Below, piece after piece: positions 33,058-42,871 of a stretch of 64,000 nucleotides of DNA (position 1 is its first letter; the number at the start of each line of letters is the position of its first letter). Under the pieces are notes generated by a model, which was given only the letters and a program-made list of their open reading frames with translations, made no database searches and was not told the origin of the DNA. Origin of the DNA: Candidatus Rhodoferax mariagerensis (lineage in GTDB: Bacteria > Pseudomonadota > Gammaproteobacteria > Burkholderiales > Burkholderiaceae_C); NCBI GenBank assembly GCA_016719055.1, contig JADKAW010000020.1, forward strand, positions 1-64,000, read 5' to 3'. A program made the translations under genes and the position numbers.

Positions 33058-36000
33058 TCAGCTAAGGTGGCGCAACTCGCGCAGGGCCACAGAAATTGGG
33101 GCTAAATCAGCGCCTTGCCTAGCCACAGTCTCTAACAAGCGGCTCAAATGCTCGATCTGATGAGTGTGCTGCATTGACCAATCTTCAACCCCCGCGTAGT
33201 GAGTCAGCACGGTCTGGGTGACCTGTCTGGCAATGGCATAACTGTCATCACGAGCGCTGCCGCGGGCCTGGGTTTGCCACAAGGTGTCAGTGGGCAGGCG
33301 TTTGATCTGGGTCCGCCAAGCCACCAGGGCAAGTTGACTTTCCACAGCGAAGTAAACACGGGCAGCTTGCTCAAGTGGCTGGCCAGAACTGGCTGCCAGG
33401 TCCACCAGGTCGAGCGCCGGGAAGATGAATTCCAGTGCCGTGAGGCGTTGTGCCAGGTCAGAGGCTACGCCCGCCTGCGTCAACACCTGAGCCGCCTGCT
33501 GCCAGTCTGTAACCGAGTGTTCGGGCAGCCATGCATTCAAGCTGGCACGCAACTCAACTGCGCCAGGCTGGTAGCGGGCGATCAGCGTCGGCATGTCAGC
33601 ACCCTTGGCGCGCAGCCGCAATATCCAGCGTGATGCGCGTTGTGTCATGGCGATCAGCCGGGCCAGCAAATCGAGTTGCAGCACATTTGAGACTTGGAGG
33701 TCCAGTGCGTCAATTTGGTCCCAAAGTGGTTCGAGGTCAAAAATTTCGCGTGCCAGTGTGTATGCGCGCACCACATCGGCGGTGCTGGCACCTGCTTCAG
33801 CAGCCAGGAAATTGATGAAAGTGGCCCCTGCACGGTTGACCACGGTGTTGGCCACAAAGGTGGCAATGATTTCGCGCCGCAAAGGGTGGCTGGCGATCGC
33901 ATCAGCAAATTTCTCAGACAGCGCCTTGGGAAAATAGGCTTTGAGGGTACGGTTGAAGTAGGGGTCATCAGGCAGGTTGCTGGCCACCAGATCGTCAAAC
34001 ACCGATATCTTGGCGTAGGCCAGCACCACCGCGCCCTCGGGGGCAGTCAAGCCAATCTTGGCGGCTCGCCGACGGGCAATCTCGTCATCGTTGGGCAGAA
34101 ACTCGATGGCGCGCTGGAGCCGCCCGGAGCCTTCCAGCCACTGCATCAAACGCTGCTGGGCATCCAGCACATACAGAGGCCGGTGACAGGCCACATCCAA
34201 AGCCTGGGTCTGGTAGTAGTTGTCGGCCAGTACCAAATGACCGACCTCGTCTGTCATCGAGGCCAGCAAGTCATTGCGCTGCTTGAAGGTCAGGTCACCG
34301 GCTTCGACCACGCGGTCCAGCAGAATTTTGATGTTGACCTCGTGATCAGAGCAGTCCACACCAGCGGAATTGTCAATGGCGTCGGTGTAGATCAAGCCAC
34401 CCTGCTGTGCAAATTCAACACGGCCGAGCTGTGTGCACCCCAGGTTGCCGCCTTCAACCAGCACTTTGCAGCGCAACTCATTGCCATTCACCCGAAACGC
34501 GTCGCCTGCCTTGTCACCGACCTGAAGATGCGCTTCTTTGGATGATTTGACGTAAGTACCGATGCCGCCGTTGTAGAGCAAATCGACCGGGGCTTTCAAG
34601 ATAGCGTTGAGCAGCGCTGCGGGTGTCAGTTCGCTGATTTCAATGCCAAGGGCCTGACAGGCTGCCTCTGACAGTTTGATGAACTTGGCAGATCGTGGGT
34701 AAACGCCGCCGCCAGCCGATATGAGGCTACTGTCAAAATCTTCCCAGCTTGACCGGGCCAAACCAAACAGACGCTTGCGTTCAAGAAAGCTGCGCCCCAC
34801 ATCAGGATTAGGGTCGATAAAGATATGCCGATGATCAAATGCCGCCACCAGTTGAAGGTGCTCTGACAGCAGCATGCCGTTGCCAAAGACGTCACCGGAC
34901 ATATCGCCAATACCGACCACGGTAAAGGGAGTTGTTTGCGTGTCAAGGCTCAGCGCCCTGAAATGCCGCTTGGTGGCTTCCCAGGCGCCACGGGCAGTGA
35001 TACCCATTTTTTTATGGTCATAACCGACCGACCCACCTGACGCAAATGCATCGCCCAGCCAAAAACCATACTCGGCAGAAACGCTGTTGGCAATGTCCGA
35101 GAAACTTGCAGTGCCCTTGTCGGCTGCCACCACCAGGTAGGGGTCATCGGCATCGTGGCGAACAAGTTTTGGTGGCGCAACGATGGTGCCTCGCACCAGG
35201 TTGTCGGTCAAATCCAGCAGACCCGACAAAAACAGTCGGTAACAGGCAATGCCTTCCGCCATGTAAGCATCGCGGTCAGCGGGGTTGGGTGGGTTTTTCA
35301 GGACAAATCCACCTTTGGAGCCAACCGGCACGATGACCGTGTTTTTGACATGCTGCGCCTTGACCAGGCCCAAGATTTCAGTACGGAAATCTTCTCGCCG
35401 GTCAGACCAGCGAAGACCACCACGCGCCACCTTGCCGTTGCGCAGATGCACACCCTCAAAGCGTGGCGAATAGACCCAGATTTCAAACATCGGCTTGGGT
35501 TCAGGGACACCGGGCAGTTCACGTGGGTTGAGCTTGAAGCTCAGGTAGGTTTTTGGGGCACCCGAGCTGTCAAGCTGCCAGGCGTTGGTGCGGGAAGTGG
35601 CCAGAATGCTGCTGTAAAACTGACGCAAGATGCGGTCTTCGTCCAGACTTGCTACCGCCGTCAGAAGGGCCTCAAAGTGCTGGCACAGTTGACGTTGTGC
35701 AGAATCACGATCGGTGTCATTTGAAGGGTTGAAACGAGCGTCGAACAAGTCTAAAAGAGCCTGAGCAATCGGCGCATTCTTAACCAGTGTTGTCTCGATG
35801 TAGGTTTGACTAAACGCAAACCAGAGTTGCTTGAAATAGCGGGTGTAGGCACGCAAAACCGCGATAGCGCGTGCGTCCAGTGCGGTCTGAAGCACCAGCT
35901 TGTTCAGGTCGTCACTGTCCACGTCACCATGCCACACTTGCATAAACAAGGCTTCAAAGCGATCTTTAACTGCCGCTATTTCAGTGGCCGGTGGCAACTG

Positions 36001-37818
36001 CAGCCCAAGGTCGTGAATCCAGAACTCAAGCGCCCCGTCGTCAAGCACCTTGTAGGAATGTTCGCCAAGTACCCTGGCTCCCATGCGTTCCAACACAGGC
36101 AATGAGTCCGACAAGGCGACCTTGCCAGTGCAATAGATTTTGAAACGCATTTCACCAGCATTCGCATCCAGTGGGCGGTAGAGTTTGACCGCCATCCTGG
36201 TTTGGCCTGACAAGCTGGCAAGCATGTGCGTGTCGTCTGCCGCAACGGCGGCCGAAAAGTCATCAAGGTAAGCGCTAGGGAATCCGTTTGCGAAACGGTT
36301 CGCCAGCGCCAGCCCATGCGTTTCACCATGAATCTGTAGCAGCGCGTTGCGACAATCGTCCTCCCAACGCTGCGCGAGCCGTCCGATACGCGCTTCGAGT
36401 CCGCCCAAGTCGGGGGTTTGGTAGGTATCTGCCTGACTGTTTCTGATCACATAGTGAATCCGGGCCAACGGGTTGTCGGTGAGCATGGGCGTGAACTCGA
36501 CGGACTCACCGCGCAAGGTCTGGCGCAGTTCTTGACCAATTCGAACGCGCAATTCGGTGTTGTAGCGGTCACGCGGCACAAATACCAGCGCAGACGTGAA
36601 TCGCCCAAACGGGTCGCGCCGGGTAAAAAGGCGCGTGCGTTGACGCTCCTGCAGACGCAATATGCCAATCGCGTGGTCCACCAAAGTTGATGTGTCCATC
36701 TGAAACAGCTCATCTCGCGGATAGGCTTCAAGAATGGCTTGTAATGCTTTGGCAGCATGACTGTCTGGCACCACACTGGCGCTGCGCATGACTTGCGCAA
36801 TGAGCTGGCGCACTTGAGGAATGCGGGCGACCGGTGCCGAATAGGCCTTGGACGTGTACAGACCTAGAAATCGCGACTCCCCCACCACTTTTCCAGTTTC
36901 GTCAAACAGCTTTATTGCGATACAGTCCAACCAGGCGGGCCGGTGCACTGTAGAGCGCGTCATGGCCTTGGTCACCAGCACCAATTGATCAGAATTCAAC
37001 GATGCCTGGGCACCAATTGGCAGATGGCTCACAGGTGTGCGGGGCTCTCCGCGCAAAATGCCCAATCCGGTTTGTGGTATTGCCACCAGACTGACCGCGT
37101 CATCTGTGCGAACGAGCTCGTAATCACGCGCGCCCAAAAATGTGAAATGCTTGTCTTCGAGCCAGCGCAAAAATTCGACTCCCTCTTGTTGGGCCATTGT
37201 TTGTTTAACACAGTCCGCTCGATCTTGGCAGATGGCTTGCATTCGAGCCAGCATGGGCGCCCAATCAGTGACGGCAGCACGCACGTCGCCCAAAACGCGG
37301 GCGAGTTCATTGGCCAGTGACTCTCGGTCGGATTCGCGCACGATGCGGTCACATTCCACAAAAATAAACGATTGAACCTGACCCGGAACAAATGCGTGTG
37401 GCCCTGCCACTTTAGTTTTCAGCAGATGGCCGGCCGCATCACGATCCACAAGCAGCATGGGGTGAACGATCCAGTGCGCAATTCGCCCACTGCGGTTAAT
37501 CGCCATCGTGACCGAGTCCACCAAAAAGGGCATGTCGTCATGGATGATCTGGATGGCCGTGTACTCGCTCACAAAACCGTCTTCTGCCAAACTGGGATTG
37601 AACACCCGAACGCGTGCGCCAGCCTCATTGGGACGGGTGTCCATCAACCTTAAATGCGCAGTGGCCATTGCCCGCAAATTGTCAGAGCCACGCAACTGAA
37701 GTTCATCGGGGTCTGAACTGTCAAAGTACATTGCGACAAATTCGGCCAGTTCCCCTGAGAGTGCCGGGACACCTGTATTCACGAAAGGATGCCTACTGGA
37801 GGGATTAATGAGTGCCAT
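33058..37818 (-). CDS. Large NAD-specific glutamate dehydrogenase (GDH-180 class)
   Basis: A 1586-residue enzyme catabolising glutamate to 2-oxoglutarate and ammonium. N-terminal regulatory region of about 700 residues has ACT-like stretches; the catalytic domain is marked by GGLRWSDRREDFRTEILGLV, KNTVIVPVGSKGGFVLKNPP and the NAD-binding VVGIGDMSGDVFGNGMLLS; a long C-terminal helical domain follows. ATG 37818 is chosen (MALINPSSRHPF, preceded by GGAG); the open frame extends to 37950 but the extra residues are not family-like. No frameshift over 4.7 kb, unlike the broken genes at the left end. Confidence 0.96.
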   Translation of the reverse strand: MALINPSSRHPFVNTGVPALSGELAEFVAMYFDSSDPDELQLRGSDNLRAMATAHLRLMDTRPNEAGARVRVFNPSLAEDGFVSEYTAIQIIHDDMPFLVDSVTMAINRSGRIAHWIVHPMLLVDRDAAGHLLKTKVAGPHAFVPGQVQSFIFVECDRIVRESDRESLANELARVLGDVRAAVTDWAPMLARMQAICQDRADCVKQTMAQQEGVEFLRWLEDKHFTFLGARDYELVRTDDAVSLVAIPQTGLGILRGEPRTPVSHLPIGAQASLNSDQLVLVTKAMTRSTVHRPAWLDCIAIKLFDETGKVVGESRFLGLYTSKAYSAPVARIPQVRQLIAQVMRSASVVPDSHAAKALQAILEAYPRDELFQMDTSTLVDHAIGILRLQERQRTRLFTRRDPFGRFTSALVFVPRDRYNTELRVRIGQELRQTLRGESVEFTPMLTDNPLARIHYVIRNSQADTYQTPDLGGLEARIGRLAQRWEDDCRNALLQIHGETHGLALANRFANGFPSAYLDDFSAAVAADDTHMLASLSGQTRMAVKLYRPLDANAGEMRFKIYCTGKVALSDSLPVLERMGARVLGEHSYKVLDDGALEFWIHDLGLQLPPATEIAAVKDRFEALFMQVWHGDVDSDDLNKLVLQTALDARAIAVLRAYTRYFKQLWFAFSQTYIETTLVKNAPIAQALLDLFDARFNPSNDTDRDSAQRQLCQHFEALLTAVASLDEDRILRQFYSSILATSRTNAWQLDSSGAPKTYLSFKLNPRELPGVPEPKPMFEIWVYSPRFEGVHLRNGKVARGGLRWSDRREDFRTEILGLVKAQHVKNTVIVPVGSKGGFVLKNPPNPADRDAYMAEGIACYRLFLSGLLDLTDNLVRGTIVAPPKLVRHDADDPYLVVAADKGTASFSDIANSVSAEYGFWLGDAFASGGSVGYDHKKMGITARGAWEATKRHFRALSLDTQTTPFTVVGIGDMSGDVFGNGMLLSEHLQLVAAFDHRHIFIDPNPDVGRSFLERKRLFGLARSSWEDFDSSLISAGGGVYPRSAKFIKLSEAACQALGIEISELTPAALLNAILKAPVDLLYNGGIGTYVKSSKEAHLQVGDKAGDAFRVNGNELRCKVLVEGGNLGCTQLGRVEFAQQGGLIYTDAIDNSAGVDCSDHEVNIKILLDRVVEAGDLTFKQRNDLLASMTDEVGHLVLADNYYQTQALDVACHRPLYVLDAQQRLMQWLEGSGRLQRAIEFLPNDDEIARRRAAKIGLTAPEGAVVLAYAKISVFDDLVASNLPDDPYFNRTLKAYFPKALSEKFADAIASHPLRREIIATFVANTVVNRAGATFINFLAAEAGASTADVVRAYTLAREIFDLEPLWDQIDALDLQVSNVLQLDLLARLIAMTQRASRWILRLRAKGADMPTLIARYQPGAVELRASLNAWLPEHSVTDWQQAAQVLTQAGVASDLAQRLTALEFIFPALDLVDLAASSGQPLEQAARVYFAVESQLALVAWRTQIKRLPTDTLWQTQARGSARDDSYAIARQVTQTVLTHYAGVEDWSMQHTHQIEHLSRLLETVARQGADLAPISVALRELRHLS

Positions 37819-38201
37819 ATGATCTCCATTGAGCCGTTTGAATGAAGGGAATTCTGGCAGCAAGTACCCGGCGGCTGGACGAGCCGGCTGGCGTTTCATC
37901 TGTTTATGCAGGAATAACATAACGAGCAAGGTTTGATCGTGCGAAGCCACAATCTGAACCGTGTGTTGGACGAGCCCGGATAGGCAAAAACCGCCTGCCT
38001 TGACTACACTGAAAATATCTTTTCCCGTCGCACTGGCTACAAGGGTCTGGGCCAGCCCAAGACCGACAGAGCCGATGAATCAAGCCATCGTTGCAATGGC
38101 TGTGTGCCCAAAGCGGGCATCTTGACGCAGCCAAACCAGCCGATGTGAGCTGTTTTTGGCCGGGAATTGGAAAATACCCGTCAACGAGTTGGAAAGCTTG
38201 T
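37819..38201. other. Gene-free stretch upstream of glutamate dehydrogenase
   Basis: About 380 bases between the dehydrogenase start and the hicB stop. It should hold the dehydrogenase promoter. I recognise no gene, RNA or clear repeat in it. Confidence 0.5.
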
Positions 38202-38525
38202 TTAAGCAGCCAACTTTGCACTAGCAAGACGGTTAAGGCTTACGCCTTGCTCGGCAGCCATCAGTGCAAGATTGCGATGAACAAGCGGCGGAATGCGAAC
38301 GCGGAACTCACCGCTGTAGCTTTTTTCGGCCATCGCCACTGGAACGGATTCGCCACTCGCCAGCATGTCGGCCACGACATCGCCCACCACCTTTTGGATG
38401 CCTTTGAGCGCTGCTTCGGGCGTTTTCGCCAACCAACTCAGAGAAGCAAACTCGGTGCACAAGCCTACATGTTCGCCATCTTCTGGCGACCAAGTGACGC
38501 GGTAGGTGTAGTGTTGAATGTTCAT
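38202..38525 (-). CDS. hicB: HicB-type antitoxin
   Basis: A 107-residue antitoxin: degenerate RNase H-like N-terminal part (YRVTWSPEDGEHVGLCTEFA) and a C-terminal ribbon-helix-helix-like segment RIPPLVHRNLALMAAEQGVS. It neutralises the HicA toxin and usually binds the operon promoter. Its ATG overlaps the hicA stop by one base (TAATG). The palindrome at 38781-38800 is its probable operator. Confidence 0.88.
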   Translation of the reverse strand: MNIQHYTYRVTWSPEDGEHVGLCTEFASLSWLAKTPEAALKGIQKVVGDVVADMLASGESVPVAMAEKSYSGEFRVRIPPLVHRNLALMAAEQGVSLNRLASAKLAA

Positions 38526-38740
38526 TACTTGATTCCCAATTTTTCAATAGCTTGAAGAACTTGCCTGACTTGGTAGGGTTTTGCCTTGCCTCTGTCGTTC
38601 TGGATGTTGACACATGGATCGCCAGGCCACGGCGTCTTGAAAATGGCGTGGCTACCAACGTCTTGCCTGGGTTTGCCGAAGTAGGAGGCGCAAACCTTCT
38701 TAAAGTCATTGAAACTTGTGTTTCCAGGTTCCCTGCGCAT
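38525..38740 (-). CDS. hicA: HicA-type mRNA interferase toxin
   Basis: A 71-residue dsRBD-like toxin. The active-site histidine appears in VGSHAIFKTPWP, and PYQVRQVLQAIEKLGIK is a typical C-terminus. ATG 38740 follows TGGAG with six-base spacing. The order toxin then antitoxin, with one-base overlap, is normal. The N-terminus is a little longer than the shortest HicA proteins. Confidence 0.85.
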   Translation of the reverse strand: MRREPGNTSFNDFKKVCASYFGKPRQDVGSHAIFKTPWPGDPCVNIQNDRGKAKPYQVRQVLQAIEKLGIK

Positions 38741-38780
38741 CGTCTCCAGAAATTCTTTCGATTTGTGCCATATGCGCCAA

Positions 38781-38800
38781 TGGTGCCATTAATGACACCA
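38781..38800. promoter_or_regulatory. 20-bp palindrome, candidate HicB operator
   Basis: TGGTGCCATTAATGACACCA is self-complementary except for one symmetric mismatch pair. It is 40 bases upstream of hicA, and a TTGACA hexamer on the minus strand lies at 38808-38803 directly beside it. Binding of HicB there is inferred from known autoregulation. Confidence 0.6.
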
Positions 38801-38922
38801 TGTGTCAACCAAAAAACCCGCGCCAGAGTGGTTTTGCCAGACTGGCGAGGCACAGTGATGGTGATGACTGGATAACCTGCGCGCAATTCGTCAAGCAGAG
38901 GCGTCACAAAGCGTGGAACCAT
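38800..38922 (-). pseudogene. N-terminal remnant of an AAA_14-type ATPase
   Basis: The frame starts MVPRFVTPLLDELRAGYPVI and has the P-loop PRQSGKTTLARVFW, the usual beginning of the AAA_14/DUF4143 ATPase family of about 400 residues. After roughly 40 codons the similarity ends and the frame drifts into hicA. It is a truncated leftover, and the hicA promoter lies at its broken end. Confidence 0.65.
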
Positions 38923-39076
38923 AACAATCCTTACAAATCAACTTTTATTTCATGGAATTGAAAGGCTATCCGCATCAAATCTCGCCGACTGTGAAAGACT
39001 ACAGCTCGGGGCGGTAAACTGGATCTGCCCCGTTCTGCTGTGTCCCTACCATCGAATTTTGAACAGTATCAACCCT

Positions 39077-39613
39077 ATGCTTCAAACCTCCAAACTCATC
39101 CCTCAAGGCAAAGGCTTGGCTGCAGCCTTGCTCAAACGCGCCAGCACGGTCGAGCTGGATTGGGATGTGCGCCAGAAAAGCCGGTTCGAGGCGACTGACT
39201 CCGCAGGTCAGCAACTGGGCATTTTTTTGCCACGCGGCACGGTGGCACGGGGCGGCGATGTGCTGGTGGCGCAAGACGGCTCGCTGATCAAGGTGCTGGC
39301 GGCAGCCCAGGTGGTTTTAAAAATCACCCATTGCCCCAACCATGGCACGGCGTTTGACCTGATTCGTGCGGCCTACCACCTGGGCAACCGGCATGTGCCG
39401 ATCGAGCTGCAACCCGATCACCTCAAGATCGAACCCGACCACGTACTGGCCGACATGTTGCGCGCGATGCACCTGATCGTGACCGAGGTCACCGAGCCAT
39501 TCGAGCCTGAAAACGGTGCCTATGCCACTGGTGGGCATTTTGGTGGTCACCGGCACAGCCATGATGAAGAACCGGCCCACGTGCACGGTCCGGGTTGTTC
39601 ACATCAGCATTGA
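39077..39613 (+). CDS. ureE: Urease accessory protein UreE (nickel chaperone)
   Basis: A 178-residue nickel-binding metallochaperone. QQLGIFLPRGTVARGGDVLV, ITHCPNHGTAFDLIRAAYHL and the nickel-site GNRHVPIEL histidine are family marks; the C-terminus is histidine-rich (HFGGHRHSHDEEPAHVHG). ATG 39077 gives MLQTSKLIPQG; an ATG at 39059 is in frame. ureF and ureG follow, but no ureD, ureA, ureB or ureC lies upstream, where HicAB is found instead. Confidence 0.95.
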   Translation: MLQTSKLIPQGKGLAAALLKRASTVELDWDVRQKSRFEATDSAGQQLGIFLPRGTVARGGDVLVAQDGSLIKVLAAAQVVLKITHCPNHGTAFDLIRAAYHLGNRHVPIELQPDHLKIEPDHVLADMLRAMHLIVTEVTEPFEPENGAYATGGHFGGHRHSHDEEPAHVHGPGCSHQH

Positions 39614-39685
39614 GTTCAACGTGCAAACGCCTTTGCGCCAGACGATCAGGATTTGCTGGGCACCTACCAAATCAGCCCGTACAGC

Positions 39686-40363
39686 ATGCAAGACAGTAGC
39701 CTGATGCAACTGATGTGGCTGGCCTCACCGGCCTTGCCAGTGGGTGGTTTTTCGTACTCAGAATGCCTTGAAGCCGCCGTAAATAAAGCGCTGGTAGCTA
39801 CTGAAAAAGAAGCATCTGATTGGCTGGTGGAGCAGCTTCACAGCAGCTTGGGCCGCGCTGACCTGGCCGTGATTGCACAAGCCATTCCGGCTTGGCAGAC
39901 CTCAAACGGCGAGCGCATTGCCCAGCTCAATGCCTGGATGCTGCAAACCCGTGAAAGCAGTGAGCTGCGCGCCCAGACCCTGCAAATGGGCCGCTCACTG
40001 CTGGAGTGGCTGCGCAACCACACCACAGCACAAGCAGAACAAATCGCGCTGCTAGCCAAATTGCAGCCGACCTACCCGCTGGCGTTTGCCCTGGCCGCAA
40101 GCAGCACCGGCGCACCACTGCGCGATTGCTTGCTGACCTACGCTTTTGGCTGGGCCGAAAACATGATGCAGGCGGCCATCAAGGCGGTGCCGCTGGGCCA
40201 GAGTGCCGGGCAGCGAATATTGTCGGCATTGGCAGCTGCCATTCCCGCAGCGGTGGACCACGCCCTGAGCCTGAACGATGGTTCGCGCCAGGCCTTTAGC
40301 CCCATGTTGGCCATTCTGTCAGCACAGCACGAAAACCAGTATTCAAGACTTTTCAGGTCCTAG
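39686..40363 (+). CDS. ureF: Urease accessory protein UreF
   Basis: A 225-residue all-helical GTPase-modulating protein of urease maturation. LMWLASPALPVGGFSYSECL and QAAIKAVPLGQSAGQRIL are typical. ATG 39686 is preferred over the TTG at 39653. Half a copy of the interspersed repeat (39781-39808) lies in frame near the N-terminus, and the stop codon TAG (40361-40363) is supplied by another copy. Confidence 0.94.
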   Translation: MQDSSLMQLMWLASPALPVGGFSYSECLEAAVNKALVATEKEASDWLVEQLHSSLGRADLAVIAQAIPAWQTSNGERIAQLNAWMLQTRESSELRAQTLQMGRSLLEWLRNHTTAQAEQIALLAKLQPTYPLAFALAASSTGAPLRDCLLTYAFGWAENMMQAAIKAVPLGQSAGQRILSALAAAIPAAVDHALSLNDGSRQAFSPMLAILSAQHENQYSRLFRS

Positions 40364-40402
40364 CCCTTATTCTATAAGCGCTGGAAGCTATACTTTTTAT
40401 CA
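40350..40402 (+). repeat. Interspersed repeat copy at the ureF-ureG junction
   Basis: TCCTAGCCCTTATTCTATAA then GCGCTGGAAGCTATACTTTT. The first arm overlaps the end of ureF and provides its stop codon. Confidence 0.85.
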
Positions 40403-40413
40403 TTCTTCGCATC

Positions 40414-41076
40414 ATGAACACACCCCTGCACCACATTCCGAACCGCACTAAAAAACTGCCACCCCTGCGCATAGGCATCGGCGGGCCGGTCGGGTCTGGC
40501 AAAACCACCCTGCTGGAGATGCTGTGCAAAGCCATGCGCGACCAATACGACCTGGTCGCGATCACCAACGACATCTACACCAAAGAAGACCAGCGCTTGT
40601 TGACGGTAAGCGGTGCGCTGCCACCCGAACGCATCATGGGGGTGGAAACCGGCGGCTGCCCGCACACCGCCATCCGCGAAGACGCCTCGATCAACCTCGA
40701 AGCCATTGACCGCATGCTGGCGGACTTTCCCAATGCCGACATCGTTTTTATCGAGAGCGGTGGTGACAACCTGGCCGCCACTTTCAGCCCCGAACTGTCT
40801 GACCTGACGATTTATGTGATTGACGTCGCTGCAGGTGAAAAAATTCCGCGCAAGGGTGGCCCCGGCATCACCAAAAGTGACCTGTTTGTCATCAACAAAA
40901 CCGACCTGGCACCCCACGTGGGTGCGGACCTGGCCGTGATGGCAGCAGACACCACCCGCATGCGCAGCACACCCAAAGGACTCAAACCGTTTGTCATGAC
41001 CAATCTGAAAACCCGCGATGGCCTGGCGCAGGTGGTGGCTTTCATCGAACACAAGGGCATGCTGAGCGCACAGTAA
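40414..41076 (+). CDS. ureG: Urease accessory GTPase UreG
   Basis: A 220-residue SIMIBI-class GTPase delivering nickel to urease. P-loop IGGPVGSGKTTLLEML, the CPH nickel motif in ETGGCPHTAIREDAS, VFIESGGDNLAATFSPELSD and NKTDLAPHVGADL are canonical. Thirty-nine bases of spacer, mostly repeat, separate it from ureF. Confidence 0.97.
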   Translation: MNTPLHHIPNRTKKLPPLRIGIGGPVGSGKTTLLEMLCKAMRDQYDLVAITNDIYTKEDQRLLTVSGALPPERIMGVETGGCPHTAIREDASINLEAIDRMLADFPNADIVFIESGGDNLAATFSPELSDLTIYVIDVAAGEKIPRKGGPGITKSDLFVINKTDLAPHVGADLAVMAADTTRMRSTPKGLKPFVMTNLKTRDGLAQVVAFIEHKGMLSAQ

Positions 41077-41177
41077 AAGTGCTAGCAGTGCTACATTCAG
41101 GCACTCAAAAAAATAACCGGAGCCGCAGACGTGAGCAGCAATCATGGGCTTAACACTCAAGGCCAGGAGACGCATTC

Positions 41178-42835
41178 ATGGCGCTAGCTGACGACGACCT
41201 GTCCACCAGCAACGCGCTGGTGATTGACGCCAACCCGACCTCACGCTCCATTTTGGTGTCGCAGCTGCGCGACTTTGGCATGGGCAACGTGGTGCAATGC
41301 GCACGGCTTGCCGATGCCCGGCGCCAGCTCGAATACCGCAAGTTTGACGTGGTGCTGTGCGAGCATCACTTTGCCGGTGAATCGATGTCGGGGCAAGACT
41401 TGCTCGATGACCTGCGACGCAACCAGCTGCTGCCTTTTTCCACGGTGTTCATCATGGTGACGGGTGAAGCCACCTACGCCAAAGTGGCCGAGGCGGCCGA
41501 ATCAGCATTGGACGGCTACCTGCTCAAACCCCACAAAGCCACGCACTTGGGCGAGCGCTTGCGCCAGGCGCGGATTCGCAAGGCCTCGCTGCAAGAGATA
41601 TTTTCAGCCATTGAAGCGCAAGATTTTGAAGCAGCTGCCAAGCTGTGTTTGCAACGATTTGAGTCCAAGGGCCTGTTCTGGCTCTACGCGGCGCGTGTGG
41701 GGGCCGAGTTGCTGTTGCGTTTGGGCAAATACGACCAGGCACAAAAGCTTTACCAGGCTGTCGTCAATGCCAAAACCCTGCCTTGGGCCAAATTGGGCGT
41801 GGCACGGGCCCTGCTGGACGAAGGTCAAACCGCCAAGGCCATCAGCACCCTGGAAAACCTGATCACCGAAGACCCCAACTACACCGACGCCTACGACGTG
41901 ATGGGCCGGGCCCAATTTGAGCAAGGCAAGTTTGACGCTGCGCTGGCCACCTACAAAATGGCTAGCACGCTGACGCCATCGTCCATTACCCGTTTGCAAA
42001 ACCTGGGCATGATGAGTTATTTCTCGGGTGACATGAAGCAGGCCGAGCAAACCTTGGACCGCACCGTCCGGCTTGGACTGGATTCCAAAATGTTCGACTG
42101 CCAGACGCTGGTTTTGCTGGCATTTGTGCGGCTGCAATCCGCTGACCACAAGGGTTTGCAGCGCTGTCGTGACGACTTTGCACGCCTGATCGAGCGCCAG
42201 CCCGACAACCAGCGCTACCAACGCCTGTCCAGCACAGTTGACGCGCTTTACCTGATTGACCAGCGGCAGTTTGCCCAGGTGGTAGAGGCGGTGCGCGCCA
42301 TCTGCCGGCAGGTCAAAGATCCGGAATTTGACTACGAGTCGGCCTCCAACCTGGTGTCCTTGCTGGCACAACTGGCTGAAAAAGCCGTGCACCTGGACGA
42401 AGTTGACACGGTCATCGAGACCCTGGGTTTGCGATTTGCAGGAACCCGTGCTTTGGCAGAACTGCTGGCTGGCTCCGCGAACGCCCACCCGATCTATGCC
42501 GAACGCATTCGCGCAGCACATCTGCAAGTGCTCAAACTGGCCGAAAATGCCATGACGCTCAGCATGGGCGGCGACCCCAGGCAGCTGTCAAAAACCTGAT
42601 CACGCATGGCAAAAACACCTTGAGCGGCAAGCTGATCGAAACCGCCTACCTGGTGCTGCACCGCTACGCCGAAAAAATGACCGATGAACACGACCTGACT
42701 GAACAGGTGCACGATTTGCGCAGCCGCTATAGCACCCATATTACCCGGGCATCGCTGGGTGAACAAAAGCGTCAGGCCGGCGGGCTGACGCTGCGTACCG
42801 ACGGTAAAGTGCCAAAAGCACCAACCCCGGTCTGA
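41178..42835 (+). CDS. Receiver-like domain plus TPR protein (one probable frameshift)
   Basis: Residues 1-120 form a response-regulator receiver fold: ALVIDANPTSRSILVSQL, IMVTGEATYAKVAE and the conserved Lys in LLKPHK. The phospho-acceptor Asp position reads VVLCEHHF, so Glu probably replaces Asp. From about 150 on, tetratricopeptide repeats follow (YDQAQKLYQAVVNAKTLPWA; FDAALATYKMASTLTPSSIT). The first frame stops at 42599, but the neighbouring frame continues KNLITHGKNTLSGKLIETAY to 42835; one added G near 42575 joins them, giving about 552 residues. GGAG precedes the ATG. Such proteins likely act as signal-output scaffolds; no partner kinase is adjacent. Confidence 0.83.
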
Positions 42836-42871
42836 ACTGTTCGTTTTGGCGCAGCGGCGCGAGCAGCTGGT

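Noticed and set aside
37904..38227. 107-codon minus-strand frame between glutamate dehydrogenase and hicB
   Set aside because: No ribosome-binding site, no recognisable motif, Cys-rich scattered composition, and it overlaps both neighbours.
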